A stretch of 64,000 nucleotides of DNA from Paraburkholderia sp. BL21I4N1. Lineage in GTDB: Bacteria; Pseudomonadota; Gammaproteobacteria; Burkholderiales; Burkholderiaceae. The notes below the pieces were generated by a model that ran no database searches, was not told where the DNA came from, and saw only the letters and a list, made by a program, of their open reading frames with translations. Within the stretch, counting starts at the first letter, position 1, and each line of letters begins with the position of its first letter. A program made the translations under genes and the position numbers. This document shows, piece by piece, positions 1 through 7,900 of the stretch. The stretch lies in the NCBI RefSeq assembly GCF_002973525.1, contig NZ_PVEN01000006.1:124001-188000 (forward strand), given 5' to 3'.

Positions 1-239
1 ATCGCGACCAGGGTTTGCGCCTCCTTGATGCGACCCGCATCGAGCGCGACGACCCCCAACGCCGCGCAGGACGCGTTGGTCCGGCACGGCACGTCTTTAC
101 CCGACAGCAGATTGCGGCGATACAGATCGGCGCGCGAGTCGCCGCGCGGCGTTTGAGCCGCGACAAAGCCGGACGCAAGCGCGGCACACGCGCCACAGGC
201 AACGACGACAGCAGCGGCGAAGACGGTTTTGACGTTCAT
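1..239 (-). CDS. Secreted hypothetical protein, 5' part only (runs off window start)
   Basis: Reading leftward from an ATG at 239 there is an open frame to the window edge (79 codons). It starts with a short basic tip (MNVK) and a long Ala/Val-rich stretch ending in an Ala-rich segment, a typical Sec signal peptide of about 25-30 residues. The mature part has two cysteines in a CRTNASC context and then a helix-like segment (GRIKEAQTLV) reminiscent of a TPR/Sel1 helix, but too little is present to name a family. The product is expected in the periplasm or outside the cell. Function is not recognised. Confidence 0.6.
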   Translation of the reverse strand, partial: MNVKTVFAAAVVVACGACAALASGFVAAQTPRGDSRADLYRRNLLSGKDVPCRTNASCAALGVVALDAGRIKEAQTLVA

Positions 240-585
240 TGGAAGTGGCAGGAAGTTGGCCATGACGCTGTTCGAACAACGCGTTTCGAGAATCTGCTTC
301 GCTGAGATGTATGCGCGGCACATGCAGCAGCTGACACTGCGCCGACACAGACGCTGGCCGTGATGCTGACAGAAAATCGGCGATTGTGCGAACCCGTTGC
401 GATAGTCTCGCGCTGCGCGGCTTTGTGCTAATCCGTGCTCAAGCGGACGCGCCGGCTTATTTCAACATTTTGGTCAAGAGAGGGAATAAAGACGTGCCAA
501 TGTGTGTTCGGAACGGATAAGCGCTGCATGCGCCGACCTGGCGGCGTTATCGGCCGCGGGACGTTCACACCGACTGGAAGGGTTC
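240..585. other. Intergenic region without a convincing gene
   Basis: This lies between the divergent secreted-protein gene and the SDR gene. Short open frames exist on both strands but lack ribosome sites and recognisable protein features. Promoters for both flanking genes must lie here. Just before the SDR start is a good ribosome site (GGAAGGG, about 575-581). Confidence 0.5.
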
Positions 586-1323
586 ATGAACACACACACT
601 CGTACTGCGATTGTCACTGGTGCGTCCAGTGGCATTGGGTTTGCCATCGCCAAGGCCTTTGTGGCGCGCGGCTATAACGTGATCGGCAATGCGCGGACCA
701 TTCAACGTCTGGAAGCCGCTGCGGCGCAATGGGGCGACACCGCGACCTTCATCCCCGTCGCGGGCGACATTGGCAATGCTGCCGTTGCGCGTGAGTTATT
801 CGACACGGCAATCGCGCGTTTCGGCGCCGTCGACATTCTGGTGAACTGCGCAGGCGCGTTCATCGCGAAGCCAGTAGATGCCTATACGGAAGACGACCTC
901 AGCGCATTGATCGACACGAACCTGAAAGGGTTCTTCTTTCCGGCGCAACTCGCCGCCCGGCATATGTCGGCCAACGGCAAAGGGCACATCGTCAATATAA
1001 CGGCCAGCATCGCGCTGCAGCCGAACGTTCGGGTTCCGTCCGTGATTCCCGCGCTCGTCAAGGGCGGCGTCAACGCCGCGACACGCTCGCTTGCGCTCGA
1101 ATTAGCGGCGCACAACGTCAAGGTGAATGCCATCGCACCGGGCGTTATCGACACGCCGTTGCATGAGCCGGGTGCGGTCGAACAATACCGGGCGCTGGCG
1201 CCGACGGGTGCAGTGGGCACGACAAAAGACATCGTCGACGCGGTGCTGTACCTCGTCGATTCGAATTTCGTCACGGGCGTCGTCATGCCGATAGACGGCG
1301 GTTCGACCGCGGGTGTCTGGTGA
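586..1323 (+). CDS. SDR-family protein lacking the catalytic tyrosine
   Basis: A 245-residue short-chain dehydrogenase/reductase-like protein. The ATG at 586 is preferred over upstream starts because GGAAGGG sits at proper spacing. The NAD(P)-binding motif TGASSGIG (residues 11-18) and NCAG (87-90) are intact, and the C-terminal part (VKVNAIAPGVIDTP, later MPIDGG) is typical. The normal YxxxK is PALVK: Lys159 is kept but Pro155 stands where the catalytic Tyr should be. Ser141 may match the usual catalytic Ser. The protein may bind nucleotide without classical SDR chemistry, or belong to a subfamily with another proton donor. It is four bases upstream of the nitronate monooxygenase gene, so the two are very likely cotranscribed. 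Substrate unknown. Confidence 0.85.
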   Translation: MNTHTRTAIVTGASSGIGFAIAKAFVARGYNVIGNARTIQRLEAAAAQWGDTATFIPVAGDIGNAAVARELFDTAIARFGAVDILVNCAGAFIAKPVDAYTEDDLSALIDTNLKGFFFPAQLAARHMSANGKGHIVNITASIALQPNVRVPSVIPALVKGGVNAATRSLALELAAHNVKVNAIAPGVIDTPLHEPGAVEQYRALAPTGAVGTTKDIVDAVLYLVDSNFVTGVVMPIDGGSTAGVW

Positions 1324-1327
1324 AACT

Positions 1328-2407
1328 ATGAAAACGTGGCGCGACGAGCGAATCCTGTCGCTCTTCGGCATTGATTTGCCGATTATTCAGGCTCCGATGG
1401 CAGGGGTCGGGAATGCCCAACTGGCCATTGCGGTTGCGCGTGCCGGCGGTCTGGGCTCGCTGCCGTGTGCATTGCTGAGTGTGGACAAGGCGCGCGAAGC
1501 GGTCACGCTGATCCGGACACAAACGGCGGCGCCCCTGAACCTGAATTTCTTTTGCCATGCGCCATCTCCGCGCGATGAGCAGCGCCTCGCCGCCTGGTCG
1601 GAGATCATCCGTCCACACGCGGTTTCGGCAGGCTTGCCGCTGGAGCCGACGCTGCCTGCCCACCCCGGCATCGATACGTTTAACGAAAGCTGGTGCGCGT
1701 TCTTGGAAAACGTCGCGCCGGAAGTCGTGAGCTTTCATTTTGGCCTGCCGGACGCCGCCCTGGTTGCGAGAGTTCGTGCCGCGGGGGCCAAGATCGTTTC
1801 CTCTGCAACGACCGTGGCTGAAGCGCGATGGCTTGCCGCTAACGGATGCGATGCGATTATCGCGATGGGTACGGAGGCCGGTGGCCACCGCGGCACCTTC
1901 CTGCCTGGGGAGCTCGATACCCAGGCGGGTACGCTCGCCCTGGTGCCGCAGATCGTCGATGCGGTCGACACGCCGGTCATCGCCGCCGGAGGTATCGCGG
2001 ACGGGCGCGGCCTCGCGGCAGCACTCATGCTGGGTGCGTCCGCCGTGCAGATAGGTACGGCCTATCTGCTCGCCGATGAGATTGCGCTACCCCCTATTTA
2101 TCGGCATGCATTGGAGCAAGCGGGAGATCAATCGACCGTGCTGACCAACATTTTCACGGGACGTCCCGCGCGTGCCATTGTCAACCGCGCGGTTCGCGAG
2201 TTGGGTCCGCTTTCCGCGCACGCTCCGCAGTTTCCGTTTGCCGGATTGGCCCTTGCGTCTTTGCGCGCCCACGCCGAGGCAGCCGGCTCCGACGACTTCA
2301 CTCCACTGTGGAGCGGGCAGTCCGTGAGTCTTGCGCGGGCACTGCCGGCTGCGGAAATCACACGTCGAATTGCCGGACAGGCATTGGACGTGTTGCGTCA
2401 ACAATAA
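1328..2407 (+). CDS. Nitronate monooxygenase family flavoprotein
   Basis: A 359-residue TIM-barrel FMN enzyme of the nitronate monooxygenase (2-nitropropane dioxygenase-like) family. Seen: the N-terminal QAPMAG loop (21-26), GTEAGGHRG (181-189) with the histidine usually taken as catalytic base, and the FMN phosphate-binding AAGGIADGRGLAAAL followed by GASAVQIGTAYL. Family members oxidise alkyl nitronates such as propionate 3-nitronate, using FMN and O2. A GTG at 1313 overlapping the SDR gene is possible, but the ATG at 1328 gives the normal N-terminus. It follows the SDR gene by four bases, suggesting one transcript and translational coupling. The physiological substrate is not shown by the sequence. 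Confidence 0.85.
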   Translation: MKTWRDERILSLFGIDLPIIQAPMAGVGNAQLAIAVARAGGLGSLPCALLSVDKAREAVTLIRTQTAAPLNLNFFCHAPSPRDEQRLAAWSEIIRPHAVSAGLPLEPTLPAHPGIDTFNESWCAFLENVAPEVVSFHFGLPDAALVARVRAAGAKIVSSATTVAEARWLAANGCDAIIAMGTEAGGHRGTFLPGELDTQAGTLALVPQIVDAVDTPVIAAGGIADGRGLAAALMLGASAVQIGTAYLLADEIALPPIYRHALEQAGDQSTVLTNIFTGRPARAIVNRAVRELGPLSAHAPQFPFAGLALASLRAHAEAAGSDDFTPLWSGQSVSLARALPAAEITRRIAGQALDVLRQQ

Positions 2408-2579
2408 CGTTGGCGACGACCGGGGCGACAACATACTTTCGTATGGATGCGCTCGCCCAATGCGTCATGGTTGCGGCAAATTGCGACGCGCATACTGGCA
2501 CCGCCATGTCGGCCGATTGTTCTGTCGGCCGGCTTCGTCGCCCGCCCTTCATTCTGTCTCGTCAACCCGGAGAGCTTAG

Positions 2580-3074
2580 ATGACAACCGCAGTGCAACGC
2601 CACACGGTCCCGACTTCCCCACCCAGCTATTGCGGCCTGCTGGCCGTCTTGCTAGCCATGGCATTGACGCCAGTCCTCGCGCACGCGCAATCCAGCGCGC
2701 CAGATCCGCACGAGTCGTCGTTCATGGCGGAAAACGACCGTGCGATGACGACGATGATGAATCACATGAGCGTCAAGCCGAGCGGCGATATCGATCGCGA
2801 CTTCGTCGCCATGATGCAACCGCATCACCAAGGCGCAATCGACATGGCCGAAGCAGAGTTGCGCTATGGCCACAACGAACAGCTTCGACGGATCGCGCAG
2901 GAAATCATCGTGGACCAGCAGCAGGAAATCACGGCAATGAGTGTCGCGATCCAGCAGACGTTACCACCGCAGGCGCCTGCACCAACGCAACCGTCGTCCG
3001 CCACGAACCTCCCCCCTTCATCGCTCGATACGCCTATGCCGGCGCATATGCAGATGTCGATGCATGCCCAGTAA
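2580..3074 (+). CDS. DUF305 family periplasmic protein
   Basis: 164 residues. The hydrophobic segment at about 18-35 ending AHAQ is a signal peptide with a long N-terminal region. The core is a DUF305 domain: ESSFMAENDRAM, then MMQPHHQGAIDMA (His82-His83 and nearby Met residues) and a C-terminal helix with DQQQEI. DUF305 proteins are small periplasmic four-helix proteins often near copper genes; metal binding by the His/Met residues is likely but unproven. The tail is Pro/Met-rich (PAHMQMSMHAQ), which may also bind metal. A ribosome site GGAGAG precedes the ATG. The beta-propeller gene follows after 36 bases, so a two-gene operon is likely. Confidence 0.85.
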   Translation: MTTAVQRHTVPTSPPSYCGLLAVLLAMALTPVLAHAQSSAPDPHESSFMAENDRAMTTMMNHMSVKPSGDIDRDFVAMMQPHHQGAIDMAEAELRYGHNEQLRRIAQEIIVDQQQEITAMSVAIQQTLPPQAPAPTQPSSATNLPPSSLDTPMPAHMQMSMHAQ

Positions 3075-3110
3075 CTTCGCCATTCTTCAGAACGTTTCAA
3101 AGGAGACATC

Positions 3111-4577
3111 ATGCAACTGCGCACACTATCCAGGCTGATCATTTCAATCGCGGCGGCAGTCGGCGGGCTGGCCGCACATGCCGGCCAGGCACCGGGTGCA
3201 TCGTCCGATGCCAACGTGCCCATCACGAGCCACGACCGGGTCTATGCCGCGGAACAGTTTTCGAATACCGTCTCGGTCATCGATCCCAGCGCCAACCGCC
3301 TGTTGGGCGTCATCCGGCTCGGCGATCCGTCACCGGGCAATTTCAGTCCGCTCTACAAGGGCCAGGTACTCGTGCACGGCATGGGCTTTTCGCCGGATCA
3401 TCACACCCTCGCCGTGGTCGCGATCGGCTCGAATTCGGTGAGCTTTATCGATACACAAACCAATCTGGTCAAGCACACCAGCTACGTCGGGCGCTCGCCG
3501 CACGAAGCGTTTTTTACGCCCGACGGCAGCGAAGTCTGGGTAACGGTGCGGGGAGAAAATTACGTCGACGTGATCGACGCCAAAACATACGAAGAGAAGC
3601 TGCACATCGCCACGCCGGCTGGACCCGGCATGACGATCTTCTCACCCGACGGCAAATATGGATATATCTGCTCGTCGTTCAATCCGGAAGTCGACGTGGT
3701 CGCGGTGGCGACACATCAGATTGTCGGCAAGGTGACGCAGGCGAGCCCGTTTTGCCCCAACATCGCCGCGACGCCGGACGGCAAGCAGGTCTGGTTCACG
3801 CTAAAAGACGTTGGCCAGACCGAGGTCTTCGACGCGCATCCGCCGTTCTCGCTGCTCAAGACGCTGCAGACCGGACCGATCACGAATCACGTCAATTTCG
3901 CCGCCAATGCGAACGGTACATTCGCCTATATCACCGTGGGTGGCCAGAACGCCGTCAAGGTCTATCGTACGACCGACTTTAAACAGGTGGCGACGATCGC
4001 CGTAGGGGATATGCCGCACGGCGTGTGGCCATCGGGTGACGGCAGCCGCATCTATGTCGGACTGGAAAACTCCGACACGATGACCGCCATCGATACCCTG
4101 CGCAACGAGGTTGTCGCTACCGTCCCGATCGGACAGGCGCCGCAGGCGATCGCGTATGTGACGAATGCCGTCTCCGACGGTGAAAGCACGGAAAACTTGC
4201 AACCGCTAGGCGCCGCGGGACAAGCCACCCATCTCACGTTGTCCACGGTTGGGGCGAAAACGGAAGCGAAGCGGCCGACGTCGGTGGTGCTGTACGACCA
4301 GGGCGTCGTGCAGGTGCTGCAGGCCTCGGTGACGGGACTCGAGCCGAAAAAGCCGTATGTGCTCGGCCTGAGCGATAACGCCGACGGCCACGGCCCGGTC
4401 GAACCGCTTGCGCGCTTTACGACCAACCCGGCGGGCTCGGCGATCGTCGATACGATCGGGCAGATCCGGCAGATCGTGTCGCCTTCGACGGCTGCCACTG
4501 CGGACAAACGGCGCTATCTGGTCATCACGCCGTCCGGCGACACGGATGCAATCGCCGTGCAGATCCAGACACTCTGA
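3111..4577 (+). CDS. Secreted YVTN/YncE-type beta-propeller protein
   Basis: 488 residues with an excellent ribosome site (AAAGGAG) and a signal peptide ending near AAHAGQA. The body consists of repeated 40-residue blades of the YVTN family, for example SNTVSVIDPSANRLLGVI, NYVDVIDAKTYEEKL and DTMTAIDTLRNEVVATVPIG, with aromatic-PDG turns (FSPDGKYGYI, ATPDGKQVWF). This suggests a seven-bladed propeller over about residues 35-350, followed by a C-terminal beta-rich domain of about 130 residues. Such proteins are periplasmic or surface scaffolds; no catalytic residues are assigned. It is paired with the DUF305 gene just upstream, so a joint periplasmic metal-related role is a reasonable guess only. 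Confidence 0.85.
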   Translation: MQLRTLSRLIISIAAAVGGLAAHAGQAPGASSDANVPITSHDRVYAAEQFSNTVSVIDPSANRLLGVIRLGDPSPGNFSPLYKGQVLVHGMGFSPDHHTLAVVAIGSNSVSFIDTQTNLVKHTSYVGRSPHEAFFTPDGSEVWVTVRGENYVDVIDAKTYEEKLHIATPAGPGMTIFSPDGKYGYICSSFNPEVDVVAVATHQIVGKVTQASPFCPNIAATPDGKQVWFTLKDVGQTEVFDAHPPFSLLKTLQTGPITNHVNFAANANGTFAYITVGGQNAVKVYRTTDFKQVATIAVGDMPHGVWPSGDGSRIYVGLENSDTMTAIDTLRNEVVATVPIGQAPQAIAYVTNAVSDGESTENLQPLGAAGQATHLTLSTVGAKTEAKRPTSVVLYDQGVVQVLQASVTGLEPKKPYVLGLSDNADGHGPVEPLARFTTNPAGSAIVDTIGQIRQIVSPSTAATADKRRYLVITPSGDTDAIAVQIQTL

Positions 4578-4616
4578 CGCCGGTCAGCCGGCCCCCACCT
4601 TATTGGGGAGGCCGGG

Positions 4617-4655
4617 CAACGTTGCGGCCGCCGACTCTTCGGCGACGCAACGTTG
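4617..4655 (+). terminator. Stem-loop after the beta-propeller gene
   Basis: CAACGTTGCG...CGCCGA pairs with TCGGCG...CGCAACGTTG, a long imperfect stem with a short CTCT loop. It begins 40 bases after the stop at 4577. A second, weaker GC-rich hairpin lies just before it (about 4588-4614). There is no T-run, so termination is plausible but not certain. The rest of 4578-4992 shows no gene; short frames on both strands lack protein features. Confidence 0.45.
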
Positions 4656-4992
4656 ATACAGCACTCGGACAGAAGCTGCCAATACTTCGTCCGCATTCGC
4701 TACAGCAAACGGCTGGCTATGAGATCGTCGAGGTCTTGAGCCTCGGCGAGAATGCCCTGTTTCAGAGGCATGAAAATCCCAGTCCGCCTTAAGTCCTCCC
4801 GACCACGTCGATAAGTGTTTGCAGCGTGCAGGCGAACACAGTCAATCACACATGCCGTGCCGAAGAATAATTTTGCAAGGCGGCCACGGCAATATACTGT
4901 CGGCATGAGAACGACAGGTCCGCAACGTTTGAACGGACAGGATCCTGCGGCTAACGATAAATCACGACGATTTCCTTTTTTCAACGGCGCCC

Positions 4993-7900
4993 ATGACGGA
5001 TTTGACCGACTACTCACTCGTCCTGCTTCGCGCTGCACCGCTGGTGCTGCAGCGCGGGACGAGTCCGACGGCGGCCCGCGCCCTTTTCGCGTCGATCGAC
5101 AACCCAAACTCTGAACGTGACGCATCGCGCCGGCTGCATCACGAATACGATTTGCGCGCCGAGTTACTTTCACCGTGGGCGGCACGGCCAACCGACTTAC
5201 TGCATCAGGGCGACAAGCTTGTGCTGATGCTGGACGATCCGGGCGGCGAGCTGCTGCGGGAACGGTGCCATGCACCCTTGCCCGTCGACGTTTTCCTGCG
5301 GCTGGCAAGCGGCATCAGTTCCGCGTTGAGCAGTGCGCACGAGCAAGGCCTCGTTCACTGCGACCTGAACCCCGACAATATTCTCGTGACCGCAGACGCC
5401 GGCGCGTGGCCGGCCGCGCGTCTGACAGGCTTCGGCTGCGCGTTTCGCAACGACCCGAAACATCGCGACAGCGATGTGCAGCATGCGAATCGGGGCGCGG
5501 TGGAATACATGGCCCCCGAAGTGTGCGGGCAGATGAACCGTCGCATCGATGCACGCGCTGATTTGTACTCGCTAGGCTGCACGTTTTATGAAATGTTGAC
5601 GGGCACCTTACCTGTCGTCGGCGACGATCGGCTGGCGCTCGTGCATGCGCACCTCGCCCGGCGTCCCGCACTACCGTCCGAACTGGTCGCGGGACTGCCC
5701 CGACAGATCGAGATGATCGTCATGAAACTCCTCGCCAAAGGTCCCGAGGAGCGATATCAGTCGGCCGCGAGCCTCACCACCGATCTCGAACGCTGCGCGG
5801 CGATGTGGCGGGCCGGTGAGTGGATCACCCTGTTTCCGCTGGACATACCCGCTCTGTCCGGTCGCCAGCACGCCTCGCTACAACTATTCGGGCGCGAAGG
5901 TGAAATGAGCGTGCTGCGAAGCGCGTACGAGCGAACTGCCGTCGGCGAACCGTCGCGACTCATGTTGGTGAACGGCTATTCGGGTGCCGGCAAGACCTCC
6001 CTGGTGAGCCACTGGGTCAAGCAGCTCGGCGCGTCGTCGCATCTGTTCGCGGCCGGCACCTGCGAGCAGGTCAATAGCGCCACGCCTTACGTGGCGCTGA
6101 TTCAGATCATCGAGCAACTTGTCCGTCCCATTCTCGGCGAAGATCAGGCTACGTTTCTCGTCTCGCAACGCCGCCTGCTCGACGCGCTCGGGACCAAGGC
6201 GCGCATGCTGTGGACCGTCATCCCCGATCTGCAACTGATCTTGGGCGACAAGTTCGCGGATGACGGCGCGGCCGTGCCCGTCGATCGGGAGCGATTCCTG
6301 ACGGCCGCAGCCGATCTGATCAAGGTGTTCTGCAAACCCGAGCGCCCGCTGATTCTTTTCTTCGACGATCTTCAGTGGTCGGACGAAGGCACGATGAGTG
6401 CCCTGGGACACTTGAGCGAAAAGTCGTGCGCGCCCTATCTTCTTCTGATCGGCGCTTATCGCAGCAACGAGGTGGGCCCCGATCATCCGCTGCGGCAACT
6501 CATGGCGGCGGAGAACGCCAATCTGCAACATCTCGAACTGGCGCCGCTCAATCGCGACGACACCGCACGGTTGATCGCGAGTACCCTGCAATGCTCGCTC
6601 GAACAGGTCAACCCGGTGGTGGATCTTGTCGAGGAAAAAACCGGCGGCAATCCATTTTTTGCTACCCAGTTCGCGATCGAACTGGCGCAGGAAGGCCTGA
6701 TCGAATTCGAACAGCAGTCCAGCCTGCATGTTCGCGACTTCGACCGGATTCGCGCCAAAGCCTACACGGATAATGTCGTCGATCTGATGCTGCGACGCCT
6801 GGAACGGCTGGGTGCCGCGACACGATCGACGCTGAAACACTTTTCCTGTCTGGGCAATTTTGCCCCGGTGGCGACACTCGCCATCGCCATGGACTGTTCC
6901 GAGGCCGACCTGCACGATTCGCTGATCGACGCCTTGCGCACCGATCTCGTGTATCTCGCCGGGGACGCGTATCACTTCAGACACGACCGCTTTCGCGAAG
7001 CCGCCTATGGTTCGATGACGGAACACGAACGCGTCGCCCTGCACCTCGAGATCGGTCGGCGCATGATCGCGCGCGTGACCGACGACCAGAACGTCGAAGA
7101 CGTGTTCGACATTGTCAGCCAGATCAATTTCGGTATCGGCCACGTCGCGCCGGGCGACGAGCGGCGACGCTTCGCCGGCCTGAACATTATTGCGGGCCGG
7201 CGTGCCAAGGCCGCAACGGCCTACGCGTCGGCCTTGACCTATTTCGTCGCGGCGGCTGCGCTATTGAGCACGGAACCCGAAGACGAGACCACGCATTGGG
7301 TCGAGTTCTACCGCGCCGACTGCGAATGCCTGCTCGGCATGCTCGGGGCGGCCGAGGAACGGCTGCTGAGGCTGGGCACCCGCGAGATCCGCATGGCGTT
7401 GCGCGCCGAATTGACACGGTTGATAACGGGTCTGTACACCGCGCAGAGTCGAGCCGATCTGGGCATGGAGGCGGGCCTCGACTATCTGCGCCGCCTCGGA
7501 CTGCATATCGAAGCAAGGCCGACGGACGCGCAAGTCGACGAGGCATTTGCCAGCCTGCAGCGCCGCATCGGCAACCGCACAGTGGCGGACCTCGCGCAGT
7601 TGCCCACCATTAGCGATCCGCTCTGGCACAGCGCCATCGAGGCGTTGGCGGACATGATCCCGCCCGCGCTGTTCATCGACGTCAACCTGCTCGACATCAT
7701 CCTGCTGAATGTCGCCAACCTGAGCGTCGAGCATGGTCTGTGCGACGCATCGAGCTTTGGATTCGTCTTTCTGAATTTCGTGTACGGCGCGCGTTACGGC
7801 GACTATGCAAGCGGCTACGAATTTGGAAAGCTGGCCATCGAGGTGATCGACCGTTGCGGCCAGTCGCGCTACAAGTCGCGGGTCTACATGCGCTTCGGCA

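Noticed and set aside
478..530. GGAATAA followed by GTTCGG as a possible ECF-sigma promoter before the SDR gene
   Set aside because: Only a loose match with uncertain spacing and no ECF sigma gene in the window.
2447..3982. A 511-codon open frame overlapping the DUF305 and beta-propeller genes in another frame
   Set aside because: Arg/His-rich composition, no ribosome site, and it covers two well-supported genes with signal peptides.
4700..5308. A 202-codon minus-strand frame overlapping the start of the giant kinase gene
   Set aside because: Low-complexity Arg/Ala sequence and no ribosome site. It was considered as an antisense gene but lacks support.
5884..7143. A 419-codon minus-strand frame inside the giant kinase gene
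   Set aside because: Lies fully within the ATPase region of a strongly supported protein and shows no domain.
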